Source: Agrobacterium tumefaciens (GTDB lineage: Bacteria > Pseudomonadota > Alphaproteobacteria > Rhizobiales > Rhizobiaceae). From it: a stretch of 64,000 bases of DNA. The position numbers were made by a program, and so were the translations under genes. This document shows, piece after piece, positions 1 to 7,832 of this stretch. Position 1 is the first letter of the stretch, and the number at the start of each line of letters is the position of its first letter. The notes under the pieces were generated by a model. That model was not told where the DNA came from. It worked only from the letters and a program-made list of their open reading frames with translations, and searched no databases. The stretch covers positions 1,298,501 through 1,362,500 of the forward strand of contig NZ_CP072309.1 of assembly GCF_017726655.1 (NCBI RefSeq). The letters run 5' to 3'.

Positions 1-60
1 GCGGGTGCCGAGGCGGCATTCCGGGCAGTGCATGCCTATGCCCAGCAGCGGATGGGTTGA
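1..60 (+). CDS. 3' end of an unidentified gene
   Basis: An open frame runs from the window edge to a TGA at 58-60 and gives the last 19 residues of a protein, alanine-rich and ending QQRMG. The beginning lies outside the window, so neither family nor function can be named. It points toward rutA but is separated from it by about 460 bp, so it is probably not co-transcribed. Confidence 0.4.
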   Translation, partial: AGAEAAFRAVHAYAQQRMG

Positions 61-150
61 GGTTTTGGCATAGCTGCGCGGCCGTTGTCCTCATCGCGCA
101 GAAATACCCCTTCGCGCGTGCGCATTTGATTGAGTCTTAACTCCCTACCG

Positions 151-264
151 CCGTCACCACGGACTTGATCCGGGTCCAGTGCGATCAAGTCCTTGATCGC
201 AAAAGATTCTATTTCCCGCGCAGACGCGCCGTGGCGGGATGCCCGATCGGGTCCGGCATAACGG
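151..264. repeat. palindromic intergenic repeat (RIME/RPE-like)
   Basis: This non-coding block is built of inverted repeats. GGACTTGATC at 161-170 pairs with GATCAAGTCC at 183-192, and GCGATCAAG at 181-189 pairs with CTTGATCGC at 192-200, so two alternative hairpins compete. The outer ends (CCGTCA... and ...TAACGG) are also imperfect inverted copies. The layout, two palindromic ends around a GC-rich middle with CGCAGACGCGCCGTGG, matches the dispersed palindromic intergenic elements of rhizobia and agrobacteria as I recall them. No second copy was noticed in this window. Confidence 0.6.
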
Positions 265-355
265 AGGAGAGCCTTCGAATTTTTAGATCGGTCTGCGATT
301 GCCGTGAAGGTCACCCACCTTCGACGTATCGTCCTCAATATATGCTGAATAAACA

Positions 356-390
356 GGCAAATATTTTTACCAAATGATAAAAAATTTGCC
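356..390. promoter_or_regulatory. AT-rich inverted repeat upstream of rutA
   Basis: A 14-base left arm starting GGCAAAT pairs with a 13-base right arm ending ATTTGCC, with one bulged base. The inner core is TTTTTA-N8-TAAAAA at 364-383. It lies about 65-100 bp upstream of the proposed -24/-12 promoter, where an enhancer-binding activator or a repressor could sit. A related palindrome follows at 420-438. The cognate protein is unknown. Confidence 0.45.
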
Positions 391-419
391 TTTCGGTCAA
401 GGCTCAGTCTGCCCCGAAA

Positions 420-438
420 TTTTATCCATTTGATAAAA
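420..438. promoter_or_regulatory. second AT-rich palindrome upstream of rutA
   Basis: TTTTATC-N5-GATAAAA is a perfect 7-bp inverted repeat ending 15 bp before the proposed sigma-54 promoter. It shares the half-site GATAAAA with the palindrome at 356-390, so the two probably bind the same protein. It does not resemble the enterobacterial RutR site as I remember it (TTGACCA/TGGTCAA). Confidence 0.5.
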
Positions 439-453
439 TTATTTTATTTGGTC

Positions 454-469
454 TGGCACAGAACCTGCT
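454..469 (+). promoter_or_regulatory. sigma-54 (-24/-12) promoter of the rut operon
   Basis: TGGCACAGAACCTGCT fits the RpoN consensus TGGCACG-N4-TTGCW. The invariant GG (455-456) and GC (467-468) are separated by exactly 10 bases, and the TGGCAC block is perfect. Initiation about 12 bp downstream would give a leader of roughly 40 nt before rutA. The E. coli rut operon is known to belong to the NtrC nitrogen-limitation regulon, which agrees with this assignment. Confidence 0.65.
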
Positions 470-482
470 ACTCTTTTGTCAA

Positions 483-499
483 GTCAGGAGACACCTGAC
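483..499 (+). other. small hairpin in the rutA leader
   Basis: GTCAGG-AGACA-CCTGAC is a perfect 6-bp stem just downstream of the predicted start of transcription. It is flanked by TTTTGTCAA on the left and GTCAAAA on the right, which lengthen the symmetry. It could be an mRNA hairpin or a DNA operator. The rutA ribosome-binding site (AAGGGAA) begins a few bases later. Confidence 0.35.
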
Positions 500-519
500 G
501 TCAAAAAGGGAACAGTAAA

Positions 520-1611
520 ATGGAAGTTGGTGTTTTTATCCCGATCGGGAACAATGGATGGCTTCTTTCCGAAAACGCGCCGCAATACAAGCCGAGCTTC
601 GATCTCAACAAGGCGATCACGCTGAAGGCCGAGCAATATGGTTTCGACTTTGCGCTGTCGATGATCAAGCTGCGTGGCTTCGGCGGCAAGACCGAGTTCT
701 GGGATTACAATCTGGAATCCTTCACGCTGATGGCGGGGCTGGCCGCCGTCACCTCCAAGATCAAGCTGTTCGGCACCGCCGCCACGCTGGTCATGCCGCC
801 GGCTATCGTTGCGCGCATGGCAACCACGATCGATTCCATTTCCGGTGGCCGTTTTGGCATCAACCTGATCACCGGCTGGCAGCGGCCGGAATATAGCCAG
901 ATGGGGCTTTGGCCGGGTGACGATTATTTCGGCGATCGTTACGAATATCTCGGCGAATATACGACTGTGCTGAAAGAGCTGCTGACGGAAGGGCAGTCGG
1001 ATTTCAAGGGCAAGTTCTTCCAGATGGACGATTGCCGCATGAAGCCGGTGCCGCAGGGTGATGTGAAGCTCATCTGCGCCGGTTCTTCCAATTCCGGCAT
1101 GGCGTTCTCGGCCAAATTCGCGGATTACAGCTTCTGCTTTGGCGTGGGCGTCAATACGCCGAAGGCCTTTGCGCCCACTAATGAGCGCCTGCTGGCGGCA
1201 ACGGAAAAGAGCGGCCGCGAGGTTAAATCCGTTGTGCTGACGATGGTGCTCGCCGAGGAAAAATCCGAGGATGCCTGGGCGAAGTGGGAGCATTACAAGG
1301 CTGGCGCGGATCAGGACGCGATCAAATGGCTTGGCCTGCAGAGCGCCGTCGATACCAAATCCGGCTCCGACACCAATGTACGGCATATGTCCAACCCCGT
1401 TTCTGCGGTCAATATCAATATGGGAACCTTGATCGGCTCCTATGAGGAAGTGGCGGCAATGCTGGATGAAATGAGCGAGGTGCCGGGAACGGGCGGCGTG
1501 ATGCTGACCTTCGATGACTTCCTCGAAGGGGTCGAGAAATTCGGCAAATATGTGCAGCCGCTGATGAAGAGCCGCGCGCATGTTCAAGCGGCACTGGAGG
1601 CAGCGGAATGA
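520..1611 (+). CDS. rutA: pyrimidine monooxygenase RutA
   Basis: RutA opens the uracil or thymine ring with FMN and O2 to give ureidoacrylate, the first step of the Rut pathway in the cytoplasm. The 363-residue product is a full-length member of the bacterial-luciferase-like flavin monooxygenases. The N-terminal segment beginning [15 protein letters not shown] and the [13 protein letters not shown] loop are typical of RutA. The ATG follows an AAGGGAA ribosome-binding site. It overlaps rutB by 4 bp (ATGA), as expected for translational coupling. It is the first gene of rutABCDEF and is probably read from the -24/-12 promoter at 454-469. Confidence 0.95.
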   Translation: MEVGVFIPIGNNGWLLSENAPQYKPSFDLNKAITLKAEQYGFDFALSMIKLRGFGGKTEFWDYNLESFTLMAGLAAVTSKIKLFGTAATLVMPPAIVARMATTIDSISGGRFGINLITGWQRPEYSQMGLWPGDDYFGDRYEYLGEYTTVLKELLTEGQSDFKGKFFQMDDCRMKPVPQGDVKLICAGSSNSGMAFSAKFADYSFCFGVGVNTPKAFAPTNERLLAATEKSGREVKSVVLTMVLAEEKSEDAWAKWEHYKAGADQDAIKWLGLQSAVDTKSGSDTNVRHMSNPVSAVNINMGTLIGSYEEVAAMLDEMSEVPGTGGVMLTFDDFLEGVEKFGKYVQPLMKSRAHVQAALEAAE

Positions 1612-2348
1612 GCGAAGCCGTCGTGGCGGGTTACAAGGGCCCGGAAACTCGCTCGCAAAGCGTCACGCTGCCTGCAAGGCCGGAGCCGATCACACTGAAA
1701 CCCAGCGAGACCGCCGTTGTTGTGGTCGATATGCAGAACGCCTACTCAACCGAGGGCGGTTACGTCGATCTTGCCGGTTTCGATATATCAGGGGCGAAGG
1801 GGACCATCGCCAACATCAAGAAGACTTTGGATGCGGCGCGGGCGGCAGGCGTTCAGGTCATCTACTTCCAGAATGGCTGGGACAAGGACTATGTCGAGGC
1901 GGGCGGGCCGGGTTCGCCCAACTGGCACAAGTCCAATGCGCTGAAGACCATGCGCAAAAGGCCGGAACTGCAGGGCCAGCTGCTCGCCAAGGGCACATGG
2001 GACTACGCCATTGTCGATGAGCTGCAACCGCAGCCCGGCGATATTCTGGTGCCGAAAACGCGTTACAGCGGTTTCTTCAACACCAATATGGATAGCGTGC
2101 TGCGCGCGCGTGGCATCCGCAATCTGGTCTTTGTCGGCATTGCCACCAATGTCTGCGTGGAAAGCTCGCTGCGTGATGCCTTTCACCTCGAATATTTCGG
2201 GGTGATGCTGGAGGATGCCACGCATCATCTGGGGCCGGACTATATCCAGCAGGCGACGGTCTATAATGTCGAGAAATTTTTCGGCTGGGTTGCCACCGTC
2301 AATGATTTCTGCGGCGTCATTTCGCAGGCCGCACCTGTCAGCGCTTGA
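1608..2348 (+). CDS. rutB: ureidoacrylate amidohydrolase RutB
   Basis: RutB hydrolyses (peroxy)ureidoacrylate to aminoacrylate and carbamate, and the carbamate then releases ammonium and CO2. The 246-residue protein is an isochorismatase-like cysteine hydrolase. The catalytic triad is visible: Asp41 in VVVDMQN, Lys150 in VPKTRYSG and Cys183 in [10 protein letters not shown]. Its start overlaps the rutA stop. rutC follows after 23 bp with a clear GAGGAGA ribosome-binding site. Confidence 0.94.
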   Translation: MSEAVVAGYKGPETRSQSVTLPARPEPITLKPSETAVVVVDMQNAYSTEGGYVDLAGFDISGAKGTIANIKKTLDAARAAGVQVIYFQNGWDKDYVEAGGPGSPNWHKSNALKTMRKRPELQGQLLAKGTWDYAIVDELQPQPGDILVPKTRYSGFFNTNMDSVLRARGIRNLVFVGIATNVCVESSLRDAFHLEYFGVMLEDATHHLGPDYIQQATVYNVEKFFGWVATVNDFCGVISQAAPVSA

Positions 2349-2371
2349 TTTCAACATAAGAGGAGAACGAA

Positions 2372-2758
2372 ATGCCGAAAAAGATCGTCGTGCCTGCGGG
2401 TACTAGCAAACCCATCGCTCCCTTCTCGCCGGGCACCCTTGCCGATGGCGTGGTTTACGTGTCCGGCACGCTGCCCTTCGACAAGGACAATAATGTCGTG
2501 CATGTGGGTGATGCCAGCGCCCAGACACGCCATGTTCTGGAAACCATCAAGTCGGTCATCGAAACCGCCGGCGGCACGATGGAAGACGTGACGATGAACC
2601 ACATCTTCATCACCGACTGGGCGAATTATCAGGCCGTCAACGCGGTCTATGCGGAATATTTCCCCGGCGATAAACCGGCGCGATATTGCATCCAGTGCGG
2701 CCTCGTGAAGCCCGATGCGCTGGTCGAAATCGCCACCGTCGCCCATATCGGCAAATAG
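2372..2758 (+). CDS. rutC: 3-aminoacrylate deaminase RutC (RidA family)
   Basis: This 128-residue protein belongs to the RidA/YjgF/UK114 family. It speeds deamination of the toxic enamine 3-aminoacrylate to malonic semialdehyde and ammonium. Family signatures are [13 protein letters not shown] near residue 30 and the C-terminal [20 protein letters not shown]. The length is standard for the trimeric fold. Position between rutB and rutD supports RutC rather than a general RidA. Confidence 0.93.
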   Translation: MPKKIVVPAGTSKPIAPFSPGTLADGVVYVSGTLPFDKDNNVVHVGDASAQTRHVLETIKSVIETAGGTMEDVTMNHIFITDWANYQAVNAVYAEYFPGDKPARYCIQCGLVKPDALVEIATVAHIGK

Positions 2759-2770
2759 GCGAAAAGGCAG

Positions 2771-3562
2771 ATGATGCATTTCGAGGTTCATGGCCGCGCC
2801 GATGCCGAGGCAACCACTATCCTGCTGTCTTCGGGCCTTGGCGGATCGGGTGCCTATTGGGTACCGCAGATCGAGGCTCTTTCCGGCCATTTCCGGGTGG
2901 TCACCTATGACCATCGCGGCACCGGCAGGACCGGCGGCGAGGTGCCGGAGGATGGCGGCATTTCCGCCATGGCGGATGATGTGCTGGAAATTGTCTCGGC
3001 CCTGAGCCTCGAAAAATTCCACTTCATGGGACATGCCCTCGGTGGCCTGATCGGCCTCGATATTGCGCTGCGGCTGCCCGGCCTTATCGACCGGCTGGTG
3101 CTTATCAACGCGTGGAGCAAGGCCGATCCGCATTCCGGGCGCTGCTTTGACGTGCGGATCGAGCTTTTGGAGAAATCCGGTGTCGAGGCTTTTGTCAAAG
3201 CTCAGCCGCTGTTCCTTTATCCAGCGAAGTGGATGTCGGACAATCAGGAGCGGCTGGCGCGGGACGATGCGCATGGCGTGGTGCATTTTCAGGGCAAGGA
3301 AAATGTGCTCCGGCGTATCGCCGCGCTGCGGGCCTTCGATGTGGACACACGGCTTGGCGAGATAGGCAGTTCGGTGCTGGTGGTGGCGACGAAGGACGAT
3401 CTTCTGGTGCCCTACACCCGCTCGTTGCGTCTTGCCGACGGTTTGCCGCAAAGCGAGCTTTGCCTTTTCGATTTCGGGGCTCACGCGGTCAATATTACCG
3501 AGCCCGACCTTTTCAACACCCGGCTGCTGCAGTTCCTTCTGCCCGCCGACGCGACAATCTGA
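2771..3562 (+). CDS. rutD: RutD, alpha/beta-hydrolase-fold protein of the Rut pathway
   Basis: RutD (263 residues) is thought to help turn over aminoacrylate. It has the alpha/beta-hydrolase oxyanion region LSSGLGGSG near residue 20 and a nucleophile elbow that reads GHALGG, so residue 89 is Ala rather than Ser. E. coli RutD, as I recall it, also has GHALG, so this is a family trait and not a local mutation. A candidate catalytic His lies in FGAHAVNIT near the C-terminus. It sits 12 bp after rutC. Confidence 0.92.
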   Translation: MMHFEVHGRADAEATTILLSSGLGGSGAYWVPQIEALSGHFRVVTYDHRGTGRTGGEVPEDGGISAMADDVLEIVSALSLEKFHFMGHALGGLIGLDIALRLPGLIDRLVLINAWSKADPHSGRCFDVRIELLEKSGVEAFVKAQPLFLYPAKWMSDNQERLARDDAHGVVHFQGKENVLRRIAALRAFDVDTRLGEIGSSVLVVATKDDLLVPYTRSLRLADGLPQSELCLFDFGAHAVNITEPDLFNTRLLQFLLPADATI

Positions 3563-3579
3563 CAGGATTTTAAAGCACG

Positions 3580-4170
3580 ATGACGAAAGCACTCGATGAT
3601 GCAGCACTCGCAGCACTTTTTACCGAAGCACGCACCCACAATGGCTGGACGGACGATCCGGTCAGCGATGAAACGCTGAAAGCGCTTTACGACCTGGTTA
3701 AGATGGGACCGACGTCGGCCAATTGCTCACCAGCGCGTTTCGTTTTCGTGCGCAGCGCCGCAGCGAAGGAAAAGCTGCGGCCCGCACTGTCTTCCGGTAA
3801 TCTCGAAAAGACGATGGCGGCTCCCGTGACCGTCATCGCAGCGATAGATAGCGAATTTTATGAAAAGCTGCCGGAGCTGTTTCCTCATGCGGATGCGCGT
3901 TCCTGGTTTACCTCCAGCCCTGCGGTGTCCGAAGAAACGGCCTTTCGCAACGCAACGCTTCAGGCCGGATATCTGATCCTCGCCGCCCGCGCGTTGGGGC
4001 TGGACACTGGTGCCATGTCCGGTTTCGACAAGGGCAAGGTGGATGCGGCGTTTTTTGCCGGCACGACGTGGAAATCCAATTTCCTGATCAATCTTGGCCA
4101 TGGCGATCCGTCGAAGCTTTTTGGGCGTCTGCCGCGTCTTGCCTTTGACGATGCCTGCGTGCTGGCTTGA
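3580..4170 (+). CDS. rutE: RutE, nitroreductase-family malonic semialdehyde reductase
   Basis: RutE (196 residues) is a flavin-dependent nitroreductase-fold enzyme that reduces malonic semialdehyde to 3-hydroxypropionate, the excreted carbon end product of the Rut pathway. [16 protein letters not shown] near residue 45 is the FMN-binding segment of the HadB/RutE subgroup. [20 protein letters not shown] closes the protein. It follows rutD by 17 bp in the same operon. Confidence 0.93.
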   Translation: MTKALDDAALAALFTEARTHNGWTDDPVSDETLKALYDLVKMGPTSANCSPARFVFVRSAAAKEKLRPALSSGNLEKTMAAPVTVIAAIDSEFYEKLPELFPHADARSWFTSSPAVSEETAFRNATLQAGYLILAARALGLDTGAMSGFDKGKVDAAFFAGTTWKSNFLINLGHGDPSKLFGRLPRLAFDDACVLA

Positions 4171-4196
4171 TAGGCTGTTAAGAAAGGATGGGTTAG

Positions 4197-4721
4197 ATGC
4201 AGATGATGTCTCTTGAAAGGGAAGCGGGTATGGAGACGAAGACTGCAGAGCAGCGCAGCCAGGATTACAGAAATGCGATGGCGCGGCTTGGTGCGGCGGT
4301 CAATATCGTGACCACTGACGGGGCTGCAGGCCGCGCGGGATTTGCCGCGACTGCCGTTTGCAGCGTTTCCGACAATCCGCCCACGCTTCTCGTCTGCCTC
4401 AACCGCAATTCATCCGCTTATAAGGTGGTAAAAGCTAACGCGGTAGTCTGCGTCAATACGCTTGCTGCGCATCACGAGGTGCTGAGCACGCTTTTCGGCG
4501 GCAAGACGCCGGCGGAGGAACGTTTTGCTGCTGGCAGCTGGGGCTTGCTTGAAACCGGCGCGCCGGTTCTCGAGGACGCGCTTGTCTCTTTCGATTGCCG
4601 TATCCGCGAGGCCCATGACGGCGGCACACATGATATTCTGATCTGTGATGTCGTTGATATGAAGATCAACGATGGCGACGAAGCGTTGATGTATTTCAAC
4701 CGGCGCTATCGCATGCTGTGA
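4197..4721 (+). CDS. rutF: flavin reductase RutF
   Basis: RutF supplies reduced FMN to RutA. The 174-residue protein has the flavin reductase (split-barrel) domain with [26 protein letters not shown] and the C-terminal THDILICDV. The chosen ATG has AAGGA 8 bp upstream. A second in-frame ATG at 4230 also has a purine-rich site and would remove 11 residues. It is the last rut gene here: no rutG uracil permease follows, so uptake must be encoded elsewhere. Confidence 0.92.
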   Translation: MQMMSLEREAGMETKTAEQRSQDYRNAMARLGAAVNIVTTDGAAGRAGFAATAVCSVSDNPPTLLVCLNRNSSAYKVVKANAVVCVNTLAAHHEVLSTLFGGKTPAEERFAAGSWGLLETGAPVLEDALVSFDCRIREAHDGGTHDILICDVVDMKINDGDEALMYFNRRYRML

Positions 4722-4737
4722 AGCGCTGATCGGTTCG

Positions 4738-4762
4738 GGTCTTGCCTTGACCAGGCAAGACC
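4738..4762. terminator. bidirectional hairpin between rutF and tetR
   Basis: GGTCTTGCC-TTGACCA-GGCAAGACC is a perfect 9-bp stem with a 7-nt loop, placed between two converging genes. There is no strong T-run on either side, so it may need help from Rho. It ends at the stop codon of the tetR gene. Confidence 0.55.
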
Positions 4763-5376
4763 TATGCGAGCAACCCGCGCATGATCAATTCAAGGTGAAT
4801 ATTAAGAACTGCCTGTCTGTCGAGGCTACGCCGGTCGTTAAATATCAGCCGAAAGACTAAAGTCCCGACCATAGGCGACGCCACGACCTTGCAGAGTTCG
4901 GGCGGATTGGCCCTGAATCTTTTTTTTGCCACGCCATCCTCCAGGATGGCGTTGATGCGCTGGAAAACCGGCTCCATCATCGTATCATGATGCTGGTCGA
5001 TGAGGTCCGGAAATTTCGCCCCCTCGGCGAGGATCAGGCGGAACAGCTCCCGCATTTTCTTGTTGTCGACAAGCGCGTCGAACAGAAATTCCAAGAGCAG
5101 TCGAAGCGCTTCGACAGGGTCATCGGAAGTTTGTGAGTAGGCGTTGAAGGCCTGCTGGAATGGCTGAGACGAATGCCGAACCATGGCCTCGAAGAGTGCC
5201 TCCTTCGTTTCGAAATAGACGTAGACAGTTCCTTTCGTGACACCCACGCGTTCAGCGATGTCCTCCACCCGCGTGGCGGCAAATCCTGTTTTGGTGAATT
5301 CCTCGAATGCGGCATCGAGAATTTGCAACGGACGTTGTATCTTCTGTTCAGCGCGTGTCAGTTTTGCTTTTGCCAT
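4762..5376 (-). CDS. TetR-family repressor of the adjacent efflux operon
   Basis: The 204-residue protein has a TetR/AcrR helix-turn-helix at about residues 15-62 (VEDIAERVGVTKGTVYVYF) and a C-terminal ligand-binding domain. It is divergent from the RND efflux operon. A perfect TTGACTA-N6-TAGTCAA palindrome over that operon's promoter is its probable operator. It is tail-to-tail with rutF and its sequence does not resemble E. coli RutR, so control of efflux rather than of rut is the better guess. Confidence 0.88.
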   Translation of the reverse strand: MAKAKLTRAEQKIQRPLQILDAAFEEFTKTGFAATRVEDIAERVGVTKGTVYVYFETKEALFEAMVRHSSQPFQQAFNAYSQTSDDPVEALRLLLEFLFDALVDNKKMRELFRLILAEGAKFPDLIDQHHDTMMEPVFQRINAILEDGVAKKRFRANPPELCKVVASPMVGTLVFRLIFNDRRSLDRQAVLNIHLELIMRGLLA

Positions 5377-5615
5377 GGCCGGGGATTCCTATGTTTTGGC
5401 GCGTGCCCTTCTGTCCGTCGCATTGGCGGAAATGAGAGATCAGTGCCTACAGCACCGGCGTAAAAACCGGAATGGATTTTTGCCAAGCTGCTCATTCGAC
5501 ACCATTAAGGACGGGTGCTGACGCACCCGCGGGCGTGTGCGGGGCGAACAGGAGAGTCCTTCCGAGGTCCGGTTTGATGGTGTGCAGACAACCGATCTAC
5601 GGCACAAGAATTTCA

Positions 5616-5642
5616 TTGACTATTCGGTTAGTCAAATATTAT
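5616..5642 (+). promoter_or_regulatory. efflux operon promoter with TetR-type operator
   Basis: TTGACTA-N6-TAGTCAA (5616-5635) is a perfect 7-bp inverted repeat. Its left half TTGACT doubles as a -35 element, and TATTAT/TTATAG at 5637-5644 can serve as -10 with 15-17 bp spacing. A repressor bound here would block RNA polymerase. The rest of the 294-bp gap between tetR and the first adaptor gene holds only a small GGGTGC-TGAC-GCACCC hairpin. Confidence 0.65.
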
Positions 5643-5670
5643 AGGACGATGCGAAGATCAAGAGGTCACC

Positions 5671-6747
5671 ATGAAAACCATTCTCATCGCGGCGGCGCTC
5701 GGCGGCATTTTCGCCCTCTCGGCCTGCAGCAACGAAGAGCCGCCTGCCAAAAAACCACTGCGCACGGTGGACGTGGTAGTGGCTGAAAAGAAGCCCGTGG
5801 ATCGCGGCAGCCTTATCACGGGCGAAGTGAGGGCGCGGGTTCAGACGGATCTGTCTTTCCGGGTCAGTGGCAAGATAATCGAGCGGCTTGTGGATGTCGG
5901 TACCAGGGTCAAGACAGGGCAATTGCTGGCCCGTATCGATCCTGAGGAACAAAAGGCTGATCTCGACGTCGCGCTTGCCAACCTCCAATCTGCCGAGGCG
6001 CAGCAGACTCAGGCTCAATTGGCCTTCGATCGGCAGCAAAGCCTCTTCAAGACGCAGGTGACATCGCGTTCGGCGGTGGACAAGGCCCAGGAAACTCTGC
6101 TCACGGCGCAGGGTGCCGTCAGATCTGCACAGGCGCAGTTGGATACCGCGCGGGATGCGCTGTCATATACTGAGCTTCGAGCCGATGCAGACGGTGTGAT
6201 TACGGCGCGCAACGTCGAAGTGGGTCAGGTGGCGCAGGCAGCCCAGCTCGTCTTCACGCTGGCGCATGACGGGCCGCGCGATGCGGTTTTCGATGTCTAT
6301 GAATCCCTGTTCCTAGAGCGCGATATCAACAATCTCGTCGATGTCAGTCTTCTCTCGGATCCTGCCCGCACGATTGCGGCGCCGGTGCGGGAGATTTCGC
6401 CGACGATCGATCCCGACAATGGCACGATAAGGGTCAAGGTCGGGCTGAATGGTGACATGACAATGCCGCTCGGCGCTCCCGTCTCCGGTCATTTCCGCTT
6501 CAAACAGGTCGACGCGATCGAGCTGCCATGGTCTGCGATGACGTCGCAAGAGGGTTCTCCAGCCGTCTGGGTGGTCGATCTGCGGTCGCAGGAGGTGGAT
6601 ATGCGGCGTGTTGAGGTCGCCGATTACGAGACCGGCCAGTTTGTTGTCGCTGAGGGGCTTAATCCCGGCGATCTCGTCGTAACCGTTGGGACGAAGTTCC
6701 TCCGCGCCGGTGAAAAGGTCGCCTATGAAAAGGGGCAAGCACAATAA
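5671..6747 (+). CDS. RND efflux periplasmic adaptor, first copy (lipoprotein)
   Basis: This membrane-fusion protein would link an inner-membrane RND pump to an outer-membrane channel. The 358-residue product starts with a lipoprotein signal peptide with lipobox LSAC (Cys at about residue 19). It then has a biotinyl-lipoyl half (DLSFRVSGKIIERLVDVGTR), a coiled-coil hairpin at about 95-165 (LANLQSAEAQQTQAQ...), and beta-barrel and membrane-proximal domains (GTIRVKVGL). Its stop overlaps the next start (TAATG). The operon has two adaptors for one pump, as in Pseudomonas TriABC. Confidence 0.92.
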   Translation: MKTILIAAALGGIFALSACSNEEPPAKKPLRTVDVVVAEKKPVDRGSLITGEVRARVQTDLSFRVSGKIIERLVDVGTRVKTGQLLARIDPEEQKADLDVALANLQSAEAQQTQAQLAFDRQQSLFKTQVTSRSAVDKAQETLLTAQGAVRSAQAQLDTARDALSYTELRADADGVITARNVEVGQVAQAAQLVFTLAHDGPRDAVFDVYESLFLERDINNLVDVSLLSDPARTIAAPVREISPTIDPDNGTIRVKVGLNGDMTMPLGAPVSGHFRFKQVDAIELPWSAMTSQEGSPAVWVVDLRSQEVDMRRVEVADYETGQFVVAEGLNPGDLVVTVGTKFLRAGEKVAYEKGQAQ

Positions 6748-7832
6748 TGTTCAGGATATACAAAAGCTTGTTTGTGGGAGCCGTGGTAATTGCCGTTTCC
6801 TCCTGCCAGGAACAGCAGGAAGCCGCCGCTGAGCCACCGCGTCCGGTACTTTCCGTCGTCGTGGAAGAGAAGCCAGCGGATGCGCTGCGGCTGACCGGTA
6901 CGGTTGAACCGCGCATCCAGACAAATCTCGGTTTCCGTGTTCTGGGACGCATCATCGCCCGCAACGTCGATGTCGCCGATCTGGTCAAGAAAGGCGATGT
7001 CGTGGCCTCGATCGATCCGCTTGCCCTTGAGCTTGCGGTGAAGAGTGCTCAATCCGATCTTTCCAATACGGAAGCGCAACTCGCCAATGCGGTCACGACA
7101 GAACAGCGCCAGCGCGTGCTGGCCGAAGCCCGAAGCGGCACGGAAGCGGCGTTGGAAGAAGCCGAACAGGCGACCCGCACTGCCAATGCCGCCGTCGCCA
7201 AGGCCCGGGCCAATCTCGATAAGGCCGAGGAACAGCTGGGTTATGCGCAATTGCGTGCTGAATTCGACGGCGTGGTCACGGCAACGGCAGGTGAGATTGG
7301 CCAGGTCGTCTCCGCCGGTCAGACTGTCGTGACCATCGCCCGCCCGGAGGTGCGTGATGTGGTGGTCGACGTTCCACAATTTGCAGCCCAGCGACTGGAG
7401 ATCGGCTCCGTCTTCGATGTCGCCCTGCAACTTGATCCAAAAATTCGCACCACCGGCGTCGTGCGCGAAATTGCGCCGGAAGCCGAAACGGCGACAAGGA
7501 CACGTCGCACGAAGATCAGCCTTCAGGATGCACCATCAGCCTTCCGCTTGGGCTCCGTGGTCACGGCCTCCGTCGTTGTTGCATCCGAACCCCGCATCAT
7601 GCTGCCCTCATCGTCCCTTTTGAAAACCGACAACGGCTGGGGCGTCTGGATCGTCAATGTCGATACGGCGACAGTGACGTTCAGGCCCGTCACGATTGAG
7701 GGCGATCCCGCAGAGAGTGGAAGTGTGCGCGTCACCGGCGGTATCAAGCCGGGCGAGCGCGTCGCCAGCGCCGGCGTCCACAAACTCAAGGATGGACAGG
7801 CCATCAGGATCGATCAGGAGGTCCGTCAGTGA
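6747..7832 (+). CDS. RND efflux periplasmic adaptor, second copy (lipoprotein)
   Basis: A second HlyD/AcrA-like adaptor of 361 residues. It has its own lipobox VSSC (Cys at about 20), a lipoyl domain (TNLGFRVLGRIIARNVDVADLVKKG), an alanine/glutamate-rich coiled coil at about 95-160 and a C-terminal KPGERVASAGVHKL. It is clearly a diverged paralogue of the preceding gene, so the pump probably uses a mixed adaptor hexamer. The pump gene begins inside its stop codon (GTGA overlap). Confidence 0.92.
   Translation: MFRIYKSLFVGAVVIAVSSCQEQQEAAAEPPRPVLSVVVEEKPADALRLTGTVEPRIQTNLGFRVLGRIIARNVDVADLVKKGDVVASIDPLALELAVKSAQSDLSNTEAQLANAVTTEQRQRVLAEARSGTEAALEEAEQATRTANAAVAKARANLDKAEEQLGYAQLRAEFDGVVTATAGEIGQVVSAGQTVVTIARPEVRDVVVDVPQFAAQRLEIGSVFDVALQLDPKIRTTGVVREIAPEAETATRTRRTKISLQDAPSAFRLGSVVTASVVVASEPRIMLPSSSLLKTDNGWGVWIVNVDTATVTFRPVTIEGDPAESGSVRVTGGIKPGERVASAGVHKLKDGQAIRIDQEVRQ

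Noticed and set aside
3025..3048. Ser-to-Ala loss of the RutD nucleophile as an inactivating mutation
   Set aside because: The GHALG elbow also occurs in E. coli RutD as I recall it, so it is characteristic of the family.
4762..5376. TetR protein as RutR of the rut operon
   Set aside because: It is separated from rutF by a hairpin and is convergent with it, does not resemble E. coli RutR, and has a well-placed operator in front of the efflux operon instead.
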